From assembly GCA_016648135.1 (NCBI GenBank), contig JADDOH010000317.1:62001-126000 (forward strand): 64,000 nt of DNA, read 5' to 3'. The notes under the pieces are model-generated. The model worked only from the letters and a program-made list of their open reading frames with translations, did not search any database and had not been told where the DNA came from. The position numbers were made by a program, and so were the translations under genes. Positions within the stretch are counted from its first letter, which is position 1, and every line of letters starts with the position of its first letter. Positions 20,941-32,625 of this stretch are shown here, piece after piece. Source of the stretch: Agrypnia vestita (taxonomy: Eukaryota; Arthropoda; Insecta; Trichoptera; Phryganeidae).

Positions 20941-21810
20941 TAGAGGAAAGTAACCAAATATGGAATACCATTTTATAGAAATCAAAAACTTTTATTCTTA
21001 ATTATTATATAATCAGTCATACATTTGCGCTTAACTTAATAACAGTCTTGTGTTACATATATTAATTTAATGTATAAAATTTTCTCAAAAACAAAATCAA
21101 CATAAAGATATCTTATTATATAATAGGTTTGTACCCAAATATGGAATAAGTACTACAAAAGTACCTATGAACAATAAACTTTAATTATTATGAGATACAA
21201 TAGGAACTTCGGTATAATCTGAATAAGGAATTTAATCTCTTGCAAAAATCACTAATCCAGACAGGTGACGAACTCTGCACCAGCGCAACCACCGCGTGCC
21301 CAGAGCCCGCACACGAGGCGTTATTAACTCATTCGCTCGCGTTCTCACAGCGATAAAACAAAACACTCACCGCGCGCGGGCACAACACTCCCTCAATCAT
21401 TGACATACTCCCTCAACCGACAAGTTGAAACCAGTGATGTGATCTTGACGGATTTCCCGATAGCGGATTGGAGTGCCTTCGAAACGGGAGAATTTCATGT
21501 CAAACGGGATTTACAGGATGGCGTATTTTCTGGCGTAATCGAATAAAAATATTTTTGGAAACTGAAATACATTTTTTTCGCGATATATCGAATATCGATA
21601 TTTTTTGTATCAAATTAGTATCTTTTTTTACATTTTTACATAGCGGAAATGAAGATTCCAAGGTGGCAACACTGGTTGAAACCTGTTCGCGAGTATAATG
21701 ATTGAAAGAGGTAGAAGATCACTGTTCTGTGCGGCTAAGAGTATTTGTTTAAGAGAAATGGCGGTATTCCATATTAGGGATACTATTCCGTATTTGGTTA
21801 CTTTCCTCTA
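20941..21810. mobile_element. TIR element (GAGGAAAGTAACC ends) inserted in an older repeat
   Basis: The first 27 bases, starting TAGAGGAAAGTAACCAAATA, and the reverse complement of the last 27 differ at one position. The motif CCAAATATGGAATA recurs near 21134 as a subterminal repeat. TA at each border fits a TA target duplication, as in Tc1/mariner-pogo elements. A GC-richer core (21280-21420) interrupts the AT-rich arms. No ORF resembles a transposase. The paralogous repeat at 22727-22985 lacks this insert, which independently confirms both ends. Confidence 0.75.
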
Positions 21811-21880
21811 CGCACAAATACAATATCATATCGTTGTTTTCAGTGTTTCATTTCACATTTCATCATTTAGTCATGTTTTT
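21811..21880 (+). repeat. Right part of the interrupted older repeat
   Basis: ACAAATACAATATCATATCG then TTGTTTTCAGTGTTTCATTT matches the 22912-22960 segment with two or three changes. It resumes exactly at the right end of the TIR element. Confidence 0.65.
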
Positions 21881-22030
21881 TATTCAATACGTACTTAAAA
21901 TTTTCCTTTGTTAAAATATAATGTCACGTATACATAATCGATTAATTGATATTTTAAAATCATATTGAACGAATTAATTTTTCAATTGTGGTCGCACGTT
22001 TTTCTTACAAAACCTTGTTTCTTTTTTTCT

Positions 22031-22053
22031 TACAATACAATACAATACAATAC
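22031..22053 (+). repeat. (ACAAT)n microsatellite
   Basis: Four to five units of ACAAT in a row, with no coding context. Confidence 0.9.
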
Positions 22054-22055
22054 CC

Positions 22056-22726
22056 TTCACTTAGGTATCTATGTGTGTAGTTCGCTAAAGGACGTAGGTC
22101 TAAAGGACAATTTTTAAAATTACCTACTTACGAGATGTTTTTTGTTTGTATGAAAAACTACCTACCTAAGATATCTTACACTAACCTTTCTGTATCAAAA
22201 TCTTCCGGTGAATAATAAATGTCATTCCGTTGTGTTATGCTTTGAGGCGTCAGAAAGGCTATATCAGACACAGTCTTTTTGCAGAAAAATGGATTTTGGG
22301 TAAAAAAAGTATTCTTTATAATACTTTCTTTCTTTGGTGAAACCTTGAATTAAAATTAAAAAGCGACATGACGAAGGAATGGCCATGTCTTTCAACAATA
22401 AAACATGAAAGAACGTGTTTAAAATATATAAAACAATATAAATGCCGCACTTTCCTGTGTTGACTACAGATAATTTTACACATAATAATGATATTCAAGG
22501 TGAAATCAATTATGACTCATATAATGGAGATCGCTGATATACACACATATGCTGAATAAAAAGAAGCCCCGATAAACAACATAAAAAAGACTCGACTAAA
22601 ACAAAAAAAACATATCGAGTAGTTAAGGTGTCTCTTGTAATTCATTATGATAAAAAGTTTCGTATTCTTGTTATGAGGCCATTAGTGATGGTCAAACCGT
22701 TATTTTAACCGATTATTTTAAAATGG
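22056..22726. other. AT-rich intergenic DNA, nothing recognised
   Basis: No gene, RNA or repeat arm could be supported here. Confidence 0.6.
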
Positions 22727-22985
22727 GCGCGAGACAACGAACGCGTACACCTTTTATTTAATAAATTGGCTATCTTGTTTAAAAAGCTGCATTGTCATTA
22801 TTATATATCCAAATGTAACCAAAAAAGTCAGATAAAAAGTAACAAATAAAAAAACACATCGTAGTTAGTAAATATTTAATTTGTATGCTTACCTAAATAT
22901 TTTGTATGTACAAATACAATATGATATCGTTGTTTTCAGTATTTCATTTCACATTTTCATTTGTTGAAACATAATTATATTTTAT
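22727..22985 (+). repeat. Uninterrupted paralogue of the 20826/21811 repeat (empty site)
   Basis: It holds ACACCTTTTATTTAATAAAT, TATCCAAATGTAACC, CCTAAATATTTTG and ACAAATACAATATGATATCG in order. The last two blocks are separated by only a few bases, where the other copy carries the 870-bp TIR element. Confidence 0.65.
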
Positions 22986-23117
22986 GAAGTATCTTGTACA
23001 TCTCTGACTACAGGATTTTTCTTCTCGAGAGCGACTCCAAAGGTCAGCACACAGTCCTCGCTGAACCATTAATTTAAACATTATCTAATGTACTTCAAAC
23101 TGATAAAAACTAACTAA

Positions 23118-23261
23118 GGCCCGGTTGTTTCAAATTCGATCAAAGTAAGCGTAGAGTTTAAACTGAAATTATACGTTCTCCACCAATCAGACGATCCGTT
23201 TTCGTAAAAATCTATGCTTTTATCGACCGCTTACTTTGATCGAACTTGAAACAACCGGGCC
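23118..23261. mobile_element. 144-bp MITE, Harbinger-like, TAA target duplication
   Basis: The arms GGCCCGGTTGTTTCAAATTC and the inverse GAACTTGAAACAACCGGGCC pair over more than 30 bases, including GATCAAAGTAAGCG. TAA flanks both ends (23115-23117 and 23262-23264). A 3-bp T-A-A type duplication and GGCCC-type ends fit PIF/Harbinger non-autonomous elements. A fragment of the same family is at 8640-8712. Confidence 0.8.
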
Positions 23262-23474
23262 TAACTGTCTAATATGTAGCAATTTTCATAAGTGATCTCG
23301 AGATAAAGATGTCTGCGTGGAGGCCTCCAAGTAAGAACATTTTGCATGTTTCGCTAGAATAATAGAAATAATCAGCTATGATTATTTCGTGAGATTGTAA
23401 CCTTCGTGAAGAAAATGTAATATTTTGTACGAAATATAGTACCTGCATAATACGTAGGGATATGTAATATGCCC

Positions 23475-25493
23475 TGGAACGGACAGGGTTGAGCCATGTA
23501 AAAAATGAGAACATAACATGACCACTATGAGCGGCGCGTGTCCACAATAAATCAGCCGCTACATACAGAAAATTGCATTGGAGACGAGGCGTGTATGCCG
23601 CCACTGAAAATCGGGTTGCCGCTTGGAGCGCGCGCAAGTCAGTGCCCAGCGGCTGTTGCCGCGACTGGAGGGGGGCCGCGCGCGCATACTGCTTCCAACT
23701 AGCTGTAGAACAACATCGCCCGGACACTAGACCGGAGATTGGCCCTTTGTTGAATGAATATGAAAAATGCAGCCTGTTTGGCTGCCGATGTTATTTCCAG
23801 CTACAAGTGTCGATACAAATATGGTGGAATTTGTATATGTTATGAAAATATTTTAAAAATATGTTGATGTCTTGTAGGAAGCAGCGCTTGGCGCCCTTTT
23901 TGTATGCAATATTGTCATGTGCATTATGTTGAATCTCTGATGAGAAAAATGTATTGGAATTTTATGAATTTTTATGAATAAAATGGAAATAAATAATTTT
24001 TTATTTGGCACCTGTTGGTGCGTGGACAAAGGTTAGAAGTTTGAGCCGAAGGGATTCTTCCGCGATGTAACGCCCCAAAGTAAAGTATGTGTGTGGCACG
24101 CGGTACCCGCGATGTTCGCCAACACTAAATGGGCATGAGTGTGGCACGCAATATTCGCCAACACGGGAGACGAGTCTCGCTGCAGAGGGTCTCGTCTCTT
24201 TCTTTCCGCCGTTGAATCCGCCGACGGGCAAATAAATGTTTTTTGAATATTCAGAGATTTTACAAACTTACCTGACCGGCTATAACTTCTAACGCCTAGT
24301 ACTCAAATTCCGAGCCCCCGTCTGAGATGCGTATATGGGATACCCTCTACGGGGGCCCGAAGGCCTGCACCGGGCGCCATCGTGGAGATGGTCAGCATGA
24401 AATGAATGAGTACTGGAAGACCGTGAGAAAAATTTTGTATTTTTCTCGATTTGGAAACGGTAGACGCCTGTTTGCGGGCCCACGTCGCGGTAAGCTCGCG
24501 CACACGGCTCGCCGTGGAGAATATTAAAAAGTTGAATTTTTTATCGACAATCAGAGCGGCTTACCGTGGACGAATTCCTACTTATGTAGTGTCATTGCAT
24601 TCCTTATCTGAATGCCTGTCTGGAAAATGTATTTTTATACATGTGGAATGATATAGGCGCGCCTGAGAGTGAAATAAAGAAATTGGTTTTTGGCGCTTTT
24701 TTGAATGCCTATAACTCAGTAAATATTTACCTGAAATATTTGGAATTACTGTTAAAATGAGCGCTTGCATGCGCAAATTACATTTGTCATAGCAAAACTT
24801 GTAAAATGCTGTTTTTGATTTTTTATGAATTTTTGAAAATTTGAGCCGTTTGTGGCGAATTTAATTTTAGTTTTTTGGGCCTTGTATGACCCAGCCCGTC
24901 CAAATAACTGTGTTATTATCATCTGCTAGGTCTGTTATTACAAAATAACACAGTATTAGTCTCTTGGGAGCTAAAATGCATTTTTTATGAATTAATTTGT
25001 ATCTGTCATATGAAATCTGCCGCGCGGTGAAATTGTGCAACCGCGAATGACGTAGTTCACCGCTCGGCCGCTGGGAGCGCTGCGGCGCCTTCCCAGAATT
25101 ACGCAATCTCATTGGTTTCTGTAACATGCTATGACGCAATCTTGTGAAATTTTGAATTTGGTATAAATAAAATGCATTTTTTGAGCGGGTACCACAGATA
25201 CGCCACCCGCGTCGGTACGAGAACCGCTATTTGGACAATCTTCTTGCTGCCTTTTCTTTCTGACCCTGCTCACCTACTTTGGACTCTGCTTTCTTGGATT
25301 TTTGTGACCACTGCTTTCTGACTTGGACTTCGCTTCGGATTTTTTCTTCGACTTTAATACGATAAAAGCACTACTTCGGCGTTTGACTTCTGGCATATCC
25401 ACGGACTACGAGCTTCACTGCTTCTGGTGGCGATCTCTGCCCCACCAGCGAAGACTACTGAGCCGCATAAAAAAGGTGTTCCCATCCGGAACA
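23475..25493 (+). repeat. BEL/Pao LTR, second copy, opposite orientation
   Basis: It starts TGGAACGG and ends CCGGAACA. Its first about 530 bases match 1-526 inverted and its last 560 match 6398-6960 inverted. The middle (about 24004-24933) has no counterpart inside the window, because the first element's 3' LTR runs off the edge and its 5' LTR is truncated. The length of about 2.0 kb is long for BEL/Pao. A TATA box is at 25162-25169. No gag or pol follows, so it is a solo LTR or a remnant; no clear target duplication was found. An alternative reading is a 3' end fragment with a short 560-bp LTR starting at TGTTATTAC (24933). Confidence 0.7.
25162..25169 (+). promoter_or_regulatory. TATA box in second BEL/Pao LTR
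   Basis: TATAAATA in the same context as the minus-strand box at 6726-6733: a CAAT-rich upstream part, then GAGCGGGTACCACAGATACG downstream. Confidence 0.55.
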
Positions 25494-26240
25494 CTTGGGC
25501 TTCGCTCTCCACGTCAGCCCAATTTAGTTGCAACCTCGCTTTGCAGCAGTCCTCCAACTGTTTCCGCCAACTCCTAGGACGGCCCCCGGGGGCCGTATTA
25601 ATCAGACAAATTTATTATATACTCTTAACATTCGTCTTCTCTAATGACCTTTTTTAATACTACAATAGGATACGAGGCTCAAGCTCTAAAATCATCAACA
25701 AAACTCAAGCGAAAAATCTCAAAAGCACAGAAAATTACACATATACATTTTGATCTAACCGGATAACGAACCCGTAGAATGCCCACGGACTACGAAAGTC
25801 GCCAAAAAAATTTACATCAATAAAGATTGAAGAGAAACCGCATACTCAGGGCTGTTTTATGAGTATAGCATAGCTCCCATTTCGACTGCTGTACTTTCGC
25901 CACCCAGTTCAGCATTATTGAAATGCTAAAGCGGTCACCCTCGCTACGCTGCTGACACTCGAGCGAGTGTAAGCGGCGTGGCGAGGCGACCACACAAAAC
26001 CTCTTCACTGTCTCTGTGGTGCAAGTATGAGGAAATAATTTATTAGGTGAATACAATAACACACGCACATATGTGGAATGCAAATTATATATGTACGAAT
26101 TAGAAATATTATATATGTACGAATAATGCAGCAAAACATAAAAAAGTACACAAGGTGAAACATACATACATTAAAACGTATACGTACATTAAAACAAAAA
26201 AAAAATTGTACATGGTAATATGTGGGTAGTAAAAGCAATG
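25494..26240. other. Unclassified DNA after the LTR, with an 18-bp perfect palindrome
   Basis: ACGGCCCCCGGGGGCCGT at 25579-25596 is a perfect palindrome. A GC-richer patch at 25850-26020 has a minus-strand ORF of 116 codons with no domain I recognise. It is probably part of another repeat. Confidence 0.4.
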
Positions 26241-27080
26241 GCAGTAATTCAAAAAAATGTTTTGAATGCCGTCACCTCATTGCTGATTTCCCTCTTCCAA
26301 AACCATGTTTCCTATCAAATTATAGGCTACGTGTCCTATAAAATCTCGAATTCAGTACATTATAAATAAGTTATCCTTAATAGTTATGCATTATTTTTTT
26401 TGGATATTTCTGCCTTTGCTTTTATACCCCACATATTTATAAAGTACTATTACATGGAATGATAGCTAGTAGAATACATGTAAAAAAAGGTATACAAGAT
26501 AAAAATTAAATACAAAGGAAGAATCAAATAGTGATGTGGGTAGAAAACATGAATGACTTCTGAAAAAATCATGAGTGAAAACTCAAAATAAAAGTAGAAA
26601 GGAGAAAACGTAAAATCAATTGAATGATTATTACACGATAAAAATAATAGACAGTATCATGTATAAATAATAACTCCCCTGAGTTAAAATGAAATGAAAA
26701 ATACATCACAAATATAAAATAGTGATCAAGCTACATATATTACAGAAATATTATTTCTTATATATAAGAAATAAAAAATAAAGAAGTAAAAAGAAGTGGC
26801 TGGTAATACATGGTATAAAACGAAAAGCAATATAAACAGTATACAGCAAAAGTAGCAGTAAACACAATAAAGATAAAAACAATGAGAAAATCAATAAAAA
26901 CAATGGAAATAAAGAGTTGCAGTGAACAAAATAAAGGCGGATAGCAAAGAAAACAGTGTAAAGCAAAGGAAAAGAAAAGTGAATGACGAAATTAAAATGA
27001 GGACTCGCATGAACATCAATGAGGGTTCGCTACATATTCTTAGATATTTTATTCAACTTCAAAGAAATCCTCGTGATTTA
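26241..27080. other. AT-rich, A-skewed DNA without genes
   Basis: A long purine-biased stretch with many AAAATAA and GAAAA words. ORFs on either strand are low complexity. It resembles 38810-39070 and 58260-58600 in texture but not clearly in sequence. Confidence 0.6.
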
Positions 27081-27087
27081 TACATCA

Positions 27088-27360
27088 ATTGTTAGAGGCC
27101 AGCATTCTGGACCGCCGTCAAGGTCAAATGCTGCCAATTCGACCCTGGACCTAGCAGTGTTTTTCCTCTTGGCCGGATGTCGCGATGACAAGCTATCGGA
27201 TCACCTTTAAGAATCCGTCCCACGTGCTTTTGTAATGACGGTTTCTTAAACGGTAGTGTGCAGAAAATGTAGAATTCCTCTAATTTATTAGGCGGTCGGG
27301 TGACAAAGACATCCGCGCTTCGCACCGAGCCGAGGGTCGGACATTTCATCGCTCACTCCG
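27088..27360. other. GC-richer island of unknown nature
   Basis: About 270 bases stand out from the AT-rich background. The minus strand has an open 85-codon frame (27092-27349) without a recognised domain, and the ends lack clear splice sites. It could be a repeat fragment or an exon. Confidence 0.3.
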
Positions 27361-28775
27361 ACCGGTAGAAAAATATTTACATTATATTTTTATATTATTA
27401 AAAAAAACAAGTTGTGATGTAAAACATATTGTGAAATCAAATATTTATAAAAATAGCTATTTATAATTAAAATAAATAATTTAATAATTTGTATAAATAC
27501 CTTATAGAAGTCTTACATATACGAAACTATTTATTTGAGAAACATGTATGGAAGTCTTTTTATAGGATGGCTCAGGGCTTACGATCTGTATGAGCTGGCT
27601 TAAGTGGTCACTCTATACAATGTAATCTTTACCAATTTTATCGTAAGGACACCCACACATAAAGTTTTTAAATATTCTATATATGTATATTCCAAATCTG
27701 AAAACCTTTTGTTTATTTGAAGGGACTATGCTAGAGACATCTGTAGTATTTTCTTATGAACTTTACATAGATTTCTCAACTGTACTGGTAATAATACCTC
27801 TATATTTTTAATGTGGATTATTAAGCAATATTATTTTTATGTTTAAATGATATTCTTCGAAATCATTTAACAAACATACCATGAAAATCAGTATATTCAA
27901 TTTTTTACCTCCTTTCGTACACCAGTATATATTTTATCAATATTTATGTCACTATGTTCTGAGAAAACAGTTACTGGATTTTGTTCTCAGAATATACCCA
28001 CATATAAAAATATTGACTCAATCATTTGTTTACTCCTATGATTTTTAAATGATTATCGTGAACCACCTTTATTTGCAGGTTGATATGCAGTAAAGAATAG
28101 AAAAAAATGTTTATCCGTTCATAAAATTTGAATTTATTTATGTGTCTACGACATAGTTCCCTTTTGTTAAATAATTCGGGTAATTTGTATTGCTCATGCT
28201 GTTGTTCATAAAGAAATCTTTAATAAATTATAATATCGGTGATCTCAATTGAATGTGATAAATACCACCTTGTGGCATTGAATTAAACTTGTTATAAGCC
28301 AACTTTTAGCTTTATTTATTTTTGTCATTAAAGGAAACCATTGCCTTTGATAGGATTCGACCTTCGTTCAAGAATGGCATTCGCTAACTCACCGCTGGGA
28401 TAATAATTGAAAACGAATTATTTCTCAATTTTATTTACAATTGTTCATTTTTCTGACTATAACATAAAAATTAGTCCTTAAGACGACCTCCGTATTTCGT
28501 TTATTAAAAGTATGGCGTCACACTCGGATAATATTTGTAAGAATCTCCAAAATTGTTTCATATCTGCACTTTTATTTATTAGATTTAAATTATAAGCGGC
28601 TAACTTTTCTCTCAGGCTCTCGGTGTATGATTGACGTCACGAAATCCTAGAAACACTTTCGCATGATATCTAAACAAACCGTTTGAAAATAAACCGTGTG
28701 GACCACTTGCAAACATTACGTAGCTTCGTGATGCATCACGTTAACTGCGCCGAAACAACGCGTGGCAGGAAAAGC
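27361..28775. other. AT-rich intergenic DNA with one diffuse repeat
   Basis: 27520-27660 (GGAAGTCTTTTTATAGG ... AGGGCTTACGATCTGTATGAG) resembles 7960-8100. A short inverted pair TTCTGAGAA / TTCTCAGAA flanks 27960-27990. Nothing else is supported. Confidence 0.5.
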
Positions 28776-28776
28776 G

Positions 28777-29146
28777 TATAAAATCAAGCCGCCGCGCAAA
28801 AAATGGCAAATAATGTTGGTATCTGTCGCTTTTCACCATTTCGATATGATCGGGTCATTTTTGGCAAGCGCCGAGTTGCTGGCGCGGATCCTCGGCGACG
28901 TCTTGACGCGGCTTGACTGGCGCCGCTTTTCTGAATGGCAAGATCTATTTGGAGCTTGGATCGTATGGCCGTTCACATGATCCGTCTGAGGTGTAAATAA
29001 ACCATCGCCTGACTCACTCGCGCCGCCCGAGGCCCGGCGCCCGATCCGCTCCACAGGGCACGGTCCCGACGCTGGCGCTGGCCGCATCCGTGTCCATTGT
29101 CGACGTCGGCTCCGGTACGCGAGATGGCGCGCTGTCATCCGCAAAG
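28777..29146 (+). promoter_or_regulatory. Candidate TATA promoter and first exon
   Basis: TATAAAAT at 28777-28784 is followed by about 330 bases of GC- and CpG-rich sequence, unlike the flanks. It ends in GCAAAG|GTATCT, a good splice donor (GT at 29147). A possible start, GAGATGG, lies at 29124, giving eight codons before a phase-2 junction. The layout is that of a 5' UTR exon with a short coding start, but no downstream exon was found in the window, and an LTR-like origin cannot be excluded. Confidence 0.3.
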
Positions 29147-30283
29147 GTATCTCTAGACTAATTGTTTTAGGAAATTAAAACTACATTGTACCTTATACTG
29201 TAATGTTTATTATATATATAATAAAACATCGAAACGTTGTGTACACATATTATCTAGGCTATTTTTCTTCTTTACCTAGAATTATCAAATGCTACCACAG
29301 ACCACCAAAATCTATACCTATAAAACTCAATGTCTGTCTGTCTGTTCTCTATTTGTTATTATGAAGGGGTAAGAGAATAGGGGGGAAATGTTGCCTATCT
29401 TACCCGCCAGGTCCTAAAGCATAAGTATTCAAAATTTGAGTCGAATCGGACAAACGGTGTAGATTTGTATAGAGAACAGACAGACTGACTTGAGTTTTAT
29501 ATATAGACATTGAATATAGAAAAAATTTACCGAAATATTCAAAAATAAAAGCGGAATGAAGGGATATCTAGGAAACCTGTCAGTACTGGAATGTACCAAA
29601 AAATATAAAAATTGCAAAAATTGAAAACTGATTAAGCATTTTGCAGAAATTAAGAAGGCCAGGTCGTTCAGGCACATGAAATACATTCGTGACTTGTAAC
29701 GCCAGTGTGCAACAGAAATATTTTAAAATCGTGTGATATTATTTTGCGCTTAATAAAGTAAATTATTTTGTTTTGTGTATAATTAATATTATAAAAGATA
29801 TTAATTGTTGATTGTTGATTTTGAATAATTTCTAATCAAAAGCATTTTTCTCATATTGAAGAAATTTCCCATTTATTCATTTTATTAATATTCGTAAATT
29901 CATAACGTGTGCAATTGACGATTCACAATATCAGTAATGTTTTGATTCTAAATAAATGTTCTCACCTTCGATTATATTTAATTGAGATGTTTAATGTATT
30001 TTCTGGTCACCTTGACGAAATTCCGTTTCTTTAAGGTCACCGTTTTTTCCTCTCCTTACTTAACTGAAACATACAGTTGTGTATTGAGTCAGCACGTGAG
30101 GCTTACGTCACCACTCATAATATTTGTGTATTGCATCATATTTTTTTACGCATCAAACGCATTTATCTTTAATCTTATCTGATTGGATTTCACCAGATAT
30201 GTGGTGTCAACAATTCTATTTTACATCAAAACATTCGAGATAATGACTTTCAGGAGTATTTACGTACACGCCTTGTGCATTAT
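29147..30283. other. AT-rich DNA with a GTCT-rich inverted repeat
   Basis: 29311-29355 (TATAAAACTCAATGTCTGTC ...) and 29469-29510 (inverse) form a loose inverted pair about 115 bases apart, with the GTCTGTCTGTCTGTTCTCT word common in lepidopteran repeats. The remainder shows nothing. Confidence 0.5.
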
Positions 30284-30470
30284 ACAGGGTTACTTGGAAA
30301 ACATTCATAACCTCGCAGAACTATATTCCTGCCTAGATTATGAATCGAAAATGTTCAAGCAGCCATGATCTAATACCAATAGTTATGGAGTTATGCAATA
30401 TATATTTTTTTTTTCAATATTTCTGACTTATTTTTTTACAAAACGTTGAACTATCATTATAAAGAGTCGA
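30284..30470. mobile_element. Half of a family B MITE, apparently split by a LINE
   Basis: It starts TACAGGGTTACTTGGAAAAC and carries AATCGAAAATGTTCAAGCAG, AATAGTTATGGAG and TTTCAATATTTCTGACTTAT, as in the intact copy at 47062. The other end may be near 30930 (ACCCCTGTAT), after the LINE fragment. Confidence 0.6.
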
Positions 30471-30866
30471 GTTTAAGTTGTGTTGGTTAATGTACAAGGC
30501 GACACATAATATGGCGCCTATGTACCTTCAAGAACTCTGCATCCCAGACGACTTAAATAGTAGACGCCAAATTCTGAGGTCAGCCAGTACTTCAGCTGCA
30601 GCAAGGGTTGTAGAACCGACCATCCACAACCAGAAGACTAAGTTTAGTGAACGGGCATTTGCGGTGGCAGGCCCAAAGGCGTGGAACTCTCTTCCCTCTG
30701 TAATACGGAACAGTACATCAGAAACAGTTTTTAAAAAAAGACTTAAAACGCACCGTTTTGTAAAATCCTTTCCATCAAATTAAATACTAGTGTAGGACTG
30801 AACGATGTTATTGTAAAGCGCCCTTGAGGCGATTTTTTACGAAAATGGCGCTATAGAAATTATCCA

Positions 30867-30897
<31 letters not shown>

Positions 30898-30898
30898 A
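30471..30898 (+). pseudogene. 5'-truncated LINE (CR1/L2-like) C-terminus with (TTA)n tail
   Basis: An uninterrupted 101-codon frame (30478-30783) reads WLMYKATHNMAPMYLQEL, then RAFAVAGPKAWNSLP and FKKRLKTHRF. That is the conserved C-terminal tail after the RT domain of CR1/L2-group LINEs (Y-K-a-l-h-x-x-A-P-x-Y-L ... W-N-S-L-P ... F-K-K-x-L-K-T). The 3' UTR has GCGCCCTTGAGGCG and GGCGCTATAGAAATTA, a common LINE 3' motif, and then (ATT)n at about 30871-30898. The 5' part is missing, so it is inactive. The clean frame suggests it is not very old. Confidence 0.85.
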
Positions 30899-30935
30899 GT
30901 AATAATGATAATTTTTTTCAAATACCCCTGTATAT

Positions 30936-32465
30936 TATTATTAATCATATTTTGATAATTTTCGTTATAACTTCGTCATTTCAGTCTAAATAGAATGCTG
31001 GTAAGTTATGTTTTTTTGGAGTTATTTTGTAATGCGCAGAATTGACTGGCATTGGATGATGTCATGATGCTCACGCCGTAGCGATGAACACCGATCGATT
31101 CGGAGATAACATTCCCCTCGTCCATTACGGAGTCAAGAGAAATTATCTAGTCTATTCGGAAAATAACAATAACGCCAATGGTTGTAATTGTTGGCTAAAA
31201 GATAGACGCCTTCAGTTTTAGTTTACGTTTTTTTTAAATACTCTGTGTCAAAGGGAGATTTTACAATGACTCGGTACTAGTAAAATGTTCGTTTTATTGA
31301 AAACAGGTATGGAACGTACATTTTCGTTTGTGACGTTTTCACAGAAAAACGAGAAAGAATTCGAAGTCTGCCTATCCTAATACATCATTGAAACATGCAG
31401 ATTTTGACATGTTTCTCGTATGAAATTCAGATACAACAGGACCTAATCACTGAAGGGTAGTGACATCCTCCACTGATGTAATCTTACAAGCATAAGCATT
31501 ATTTCGTATCCATATGTCTATTTATTTATAAAAAAATACATATATATCCAGTGTTGTTTCAGTGCAATGTTCGTTTACAAAAACCTAATTTAACAGGTTA
31601 AAATAATAAATGTAAGTCTTGAATGATAAACATAAAATCAATAAAAATACCAAAGCAAAAGTTATTAAAAGTAGTTTTTTCAATTTGTTATCTTCCTCAA
31701 ATTTTCTAATTTTTAATTTGTCTAACTGCAATCCTGTGTTATTCGTATGCAAAATTTAAACTTTGTTAATAAAATAAGATACTAATTTTAGTACAATGTG
31801 TTGTTACATAATACAGAGTCAAAAGTGGTGGTGACGATGAACAAATAACTGATAGGAAACAAAATTACGTACAGAGTGTAGGGGTATATACGTAACACGA
31901 ATATATCGATATAAACCATCATCTGTCAAATCACAATAATTGGGTACAATCATATGACATGAGCACGTCATAATGGTGGAACATTGTGCACCACAATAGA
32001 CAATATTATGGATAATCATATTGCCATAAAAAGCCGCAGTCGGCGTTTACCAGCACGGTAATCAAAAGGGCTTTTAGAAATGACTGTGGAAATCAGATTC
32101 TATATAAAATTGAGACTGCTCGGAAGTAAATTGTCTAAGATTTCCTACAATATTTTAATAAGCAGACCCAACAGTGATTAAAAATGGTCCAACAAAATAA
32201 TTAAACGATTTTCAAGAAAAACACGATTCATATTAATATTCCAAATAAAATGCATTTCGATAGCGAAAATATCTCGAATAAAATGTTCATTTGTCAAATT
32301 GTAAGCTAACTAAAAGCGTGTACAACGTAGGAACTGCTCCGGATGATATTGTGCATGTATCAGACGCAAATCGTTCTATCCCTCCAATAATTTCATCTTA
32401 TTTGAAGTAGGTATTGCAATGCAAAGAATCAAGTTGGACCCGAATGTATCCCATCTACATTCACG
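30936..32465. other. AT-rich intergenic DNA, nothing recognised
   Basis: No gene, RNA or repeat family could be supported. Confidence 0.6.
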
Positions 32466-32625
32466 AAACTACGCTAAACTGCCTTGGGCCTACCCCTAAG
32501 CATTTTATTCAACAAGTTTATGGAAGGAGGGGTCAACCCAACAATTTGGAAGGATGCTTTCAACACACCATTTCATAAAAAGGCTACAAGACAACAAACT
32601 ATCGACCAATAGCTAAACCGGATTG
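32466..32625 (+). pseudogene. Reverse transcriptase fragment of a Jockey-type LINE
   Basis: In one frame the segment FNKFMEGGVNPTIWKDAFNT matches the RT region between fingers and palm (P-L-S-x-L-F-N-x-S-x-x-x-G-x-x-P-x-x-W-K-x-A). The expected N-Y-R-P-I-A block follows near 32600 in a different frame (TNYRPIAKP). The short length and frame change mark it as dead. Confidence 0.65.

Noticed and set aside
25817..26167. A 116-codon minus-strand ORF
   Set aside because: It has no start context or known domain, and half of it is AT low-complexity sequence; kept only as an unclassified patch.
28762..28980. A 72-codon ORF over the GC-rich island
   Set aside because: It begins with GTG upstream of the likely transcription start and has no domain.
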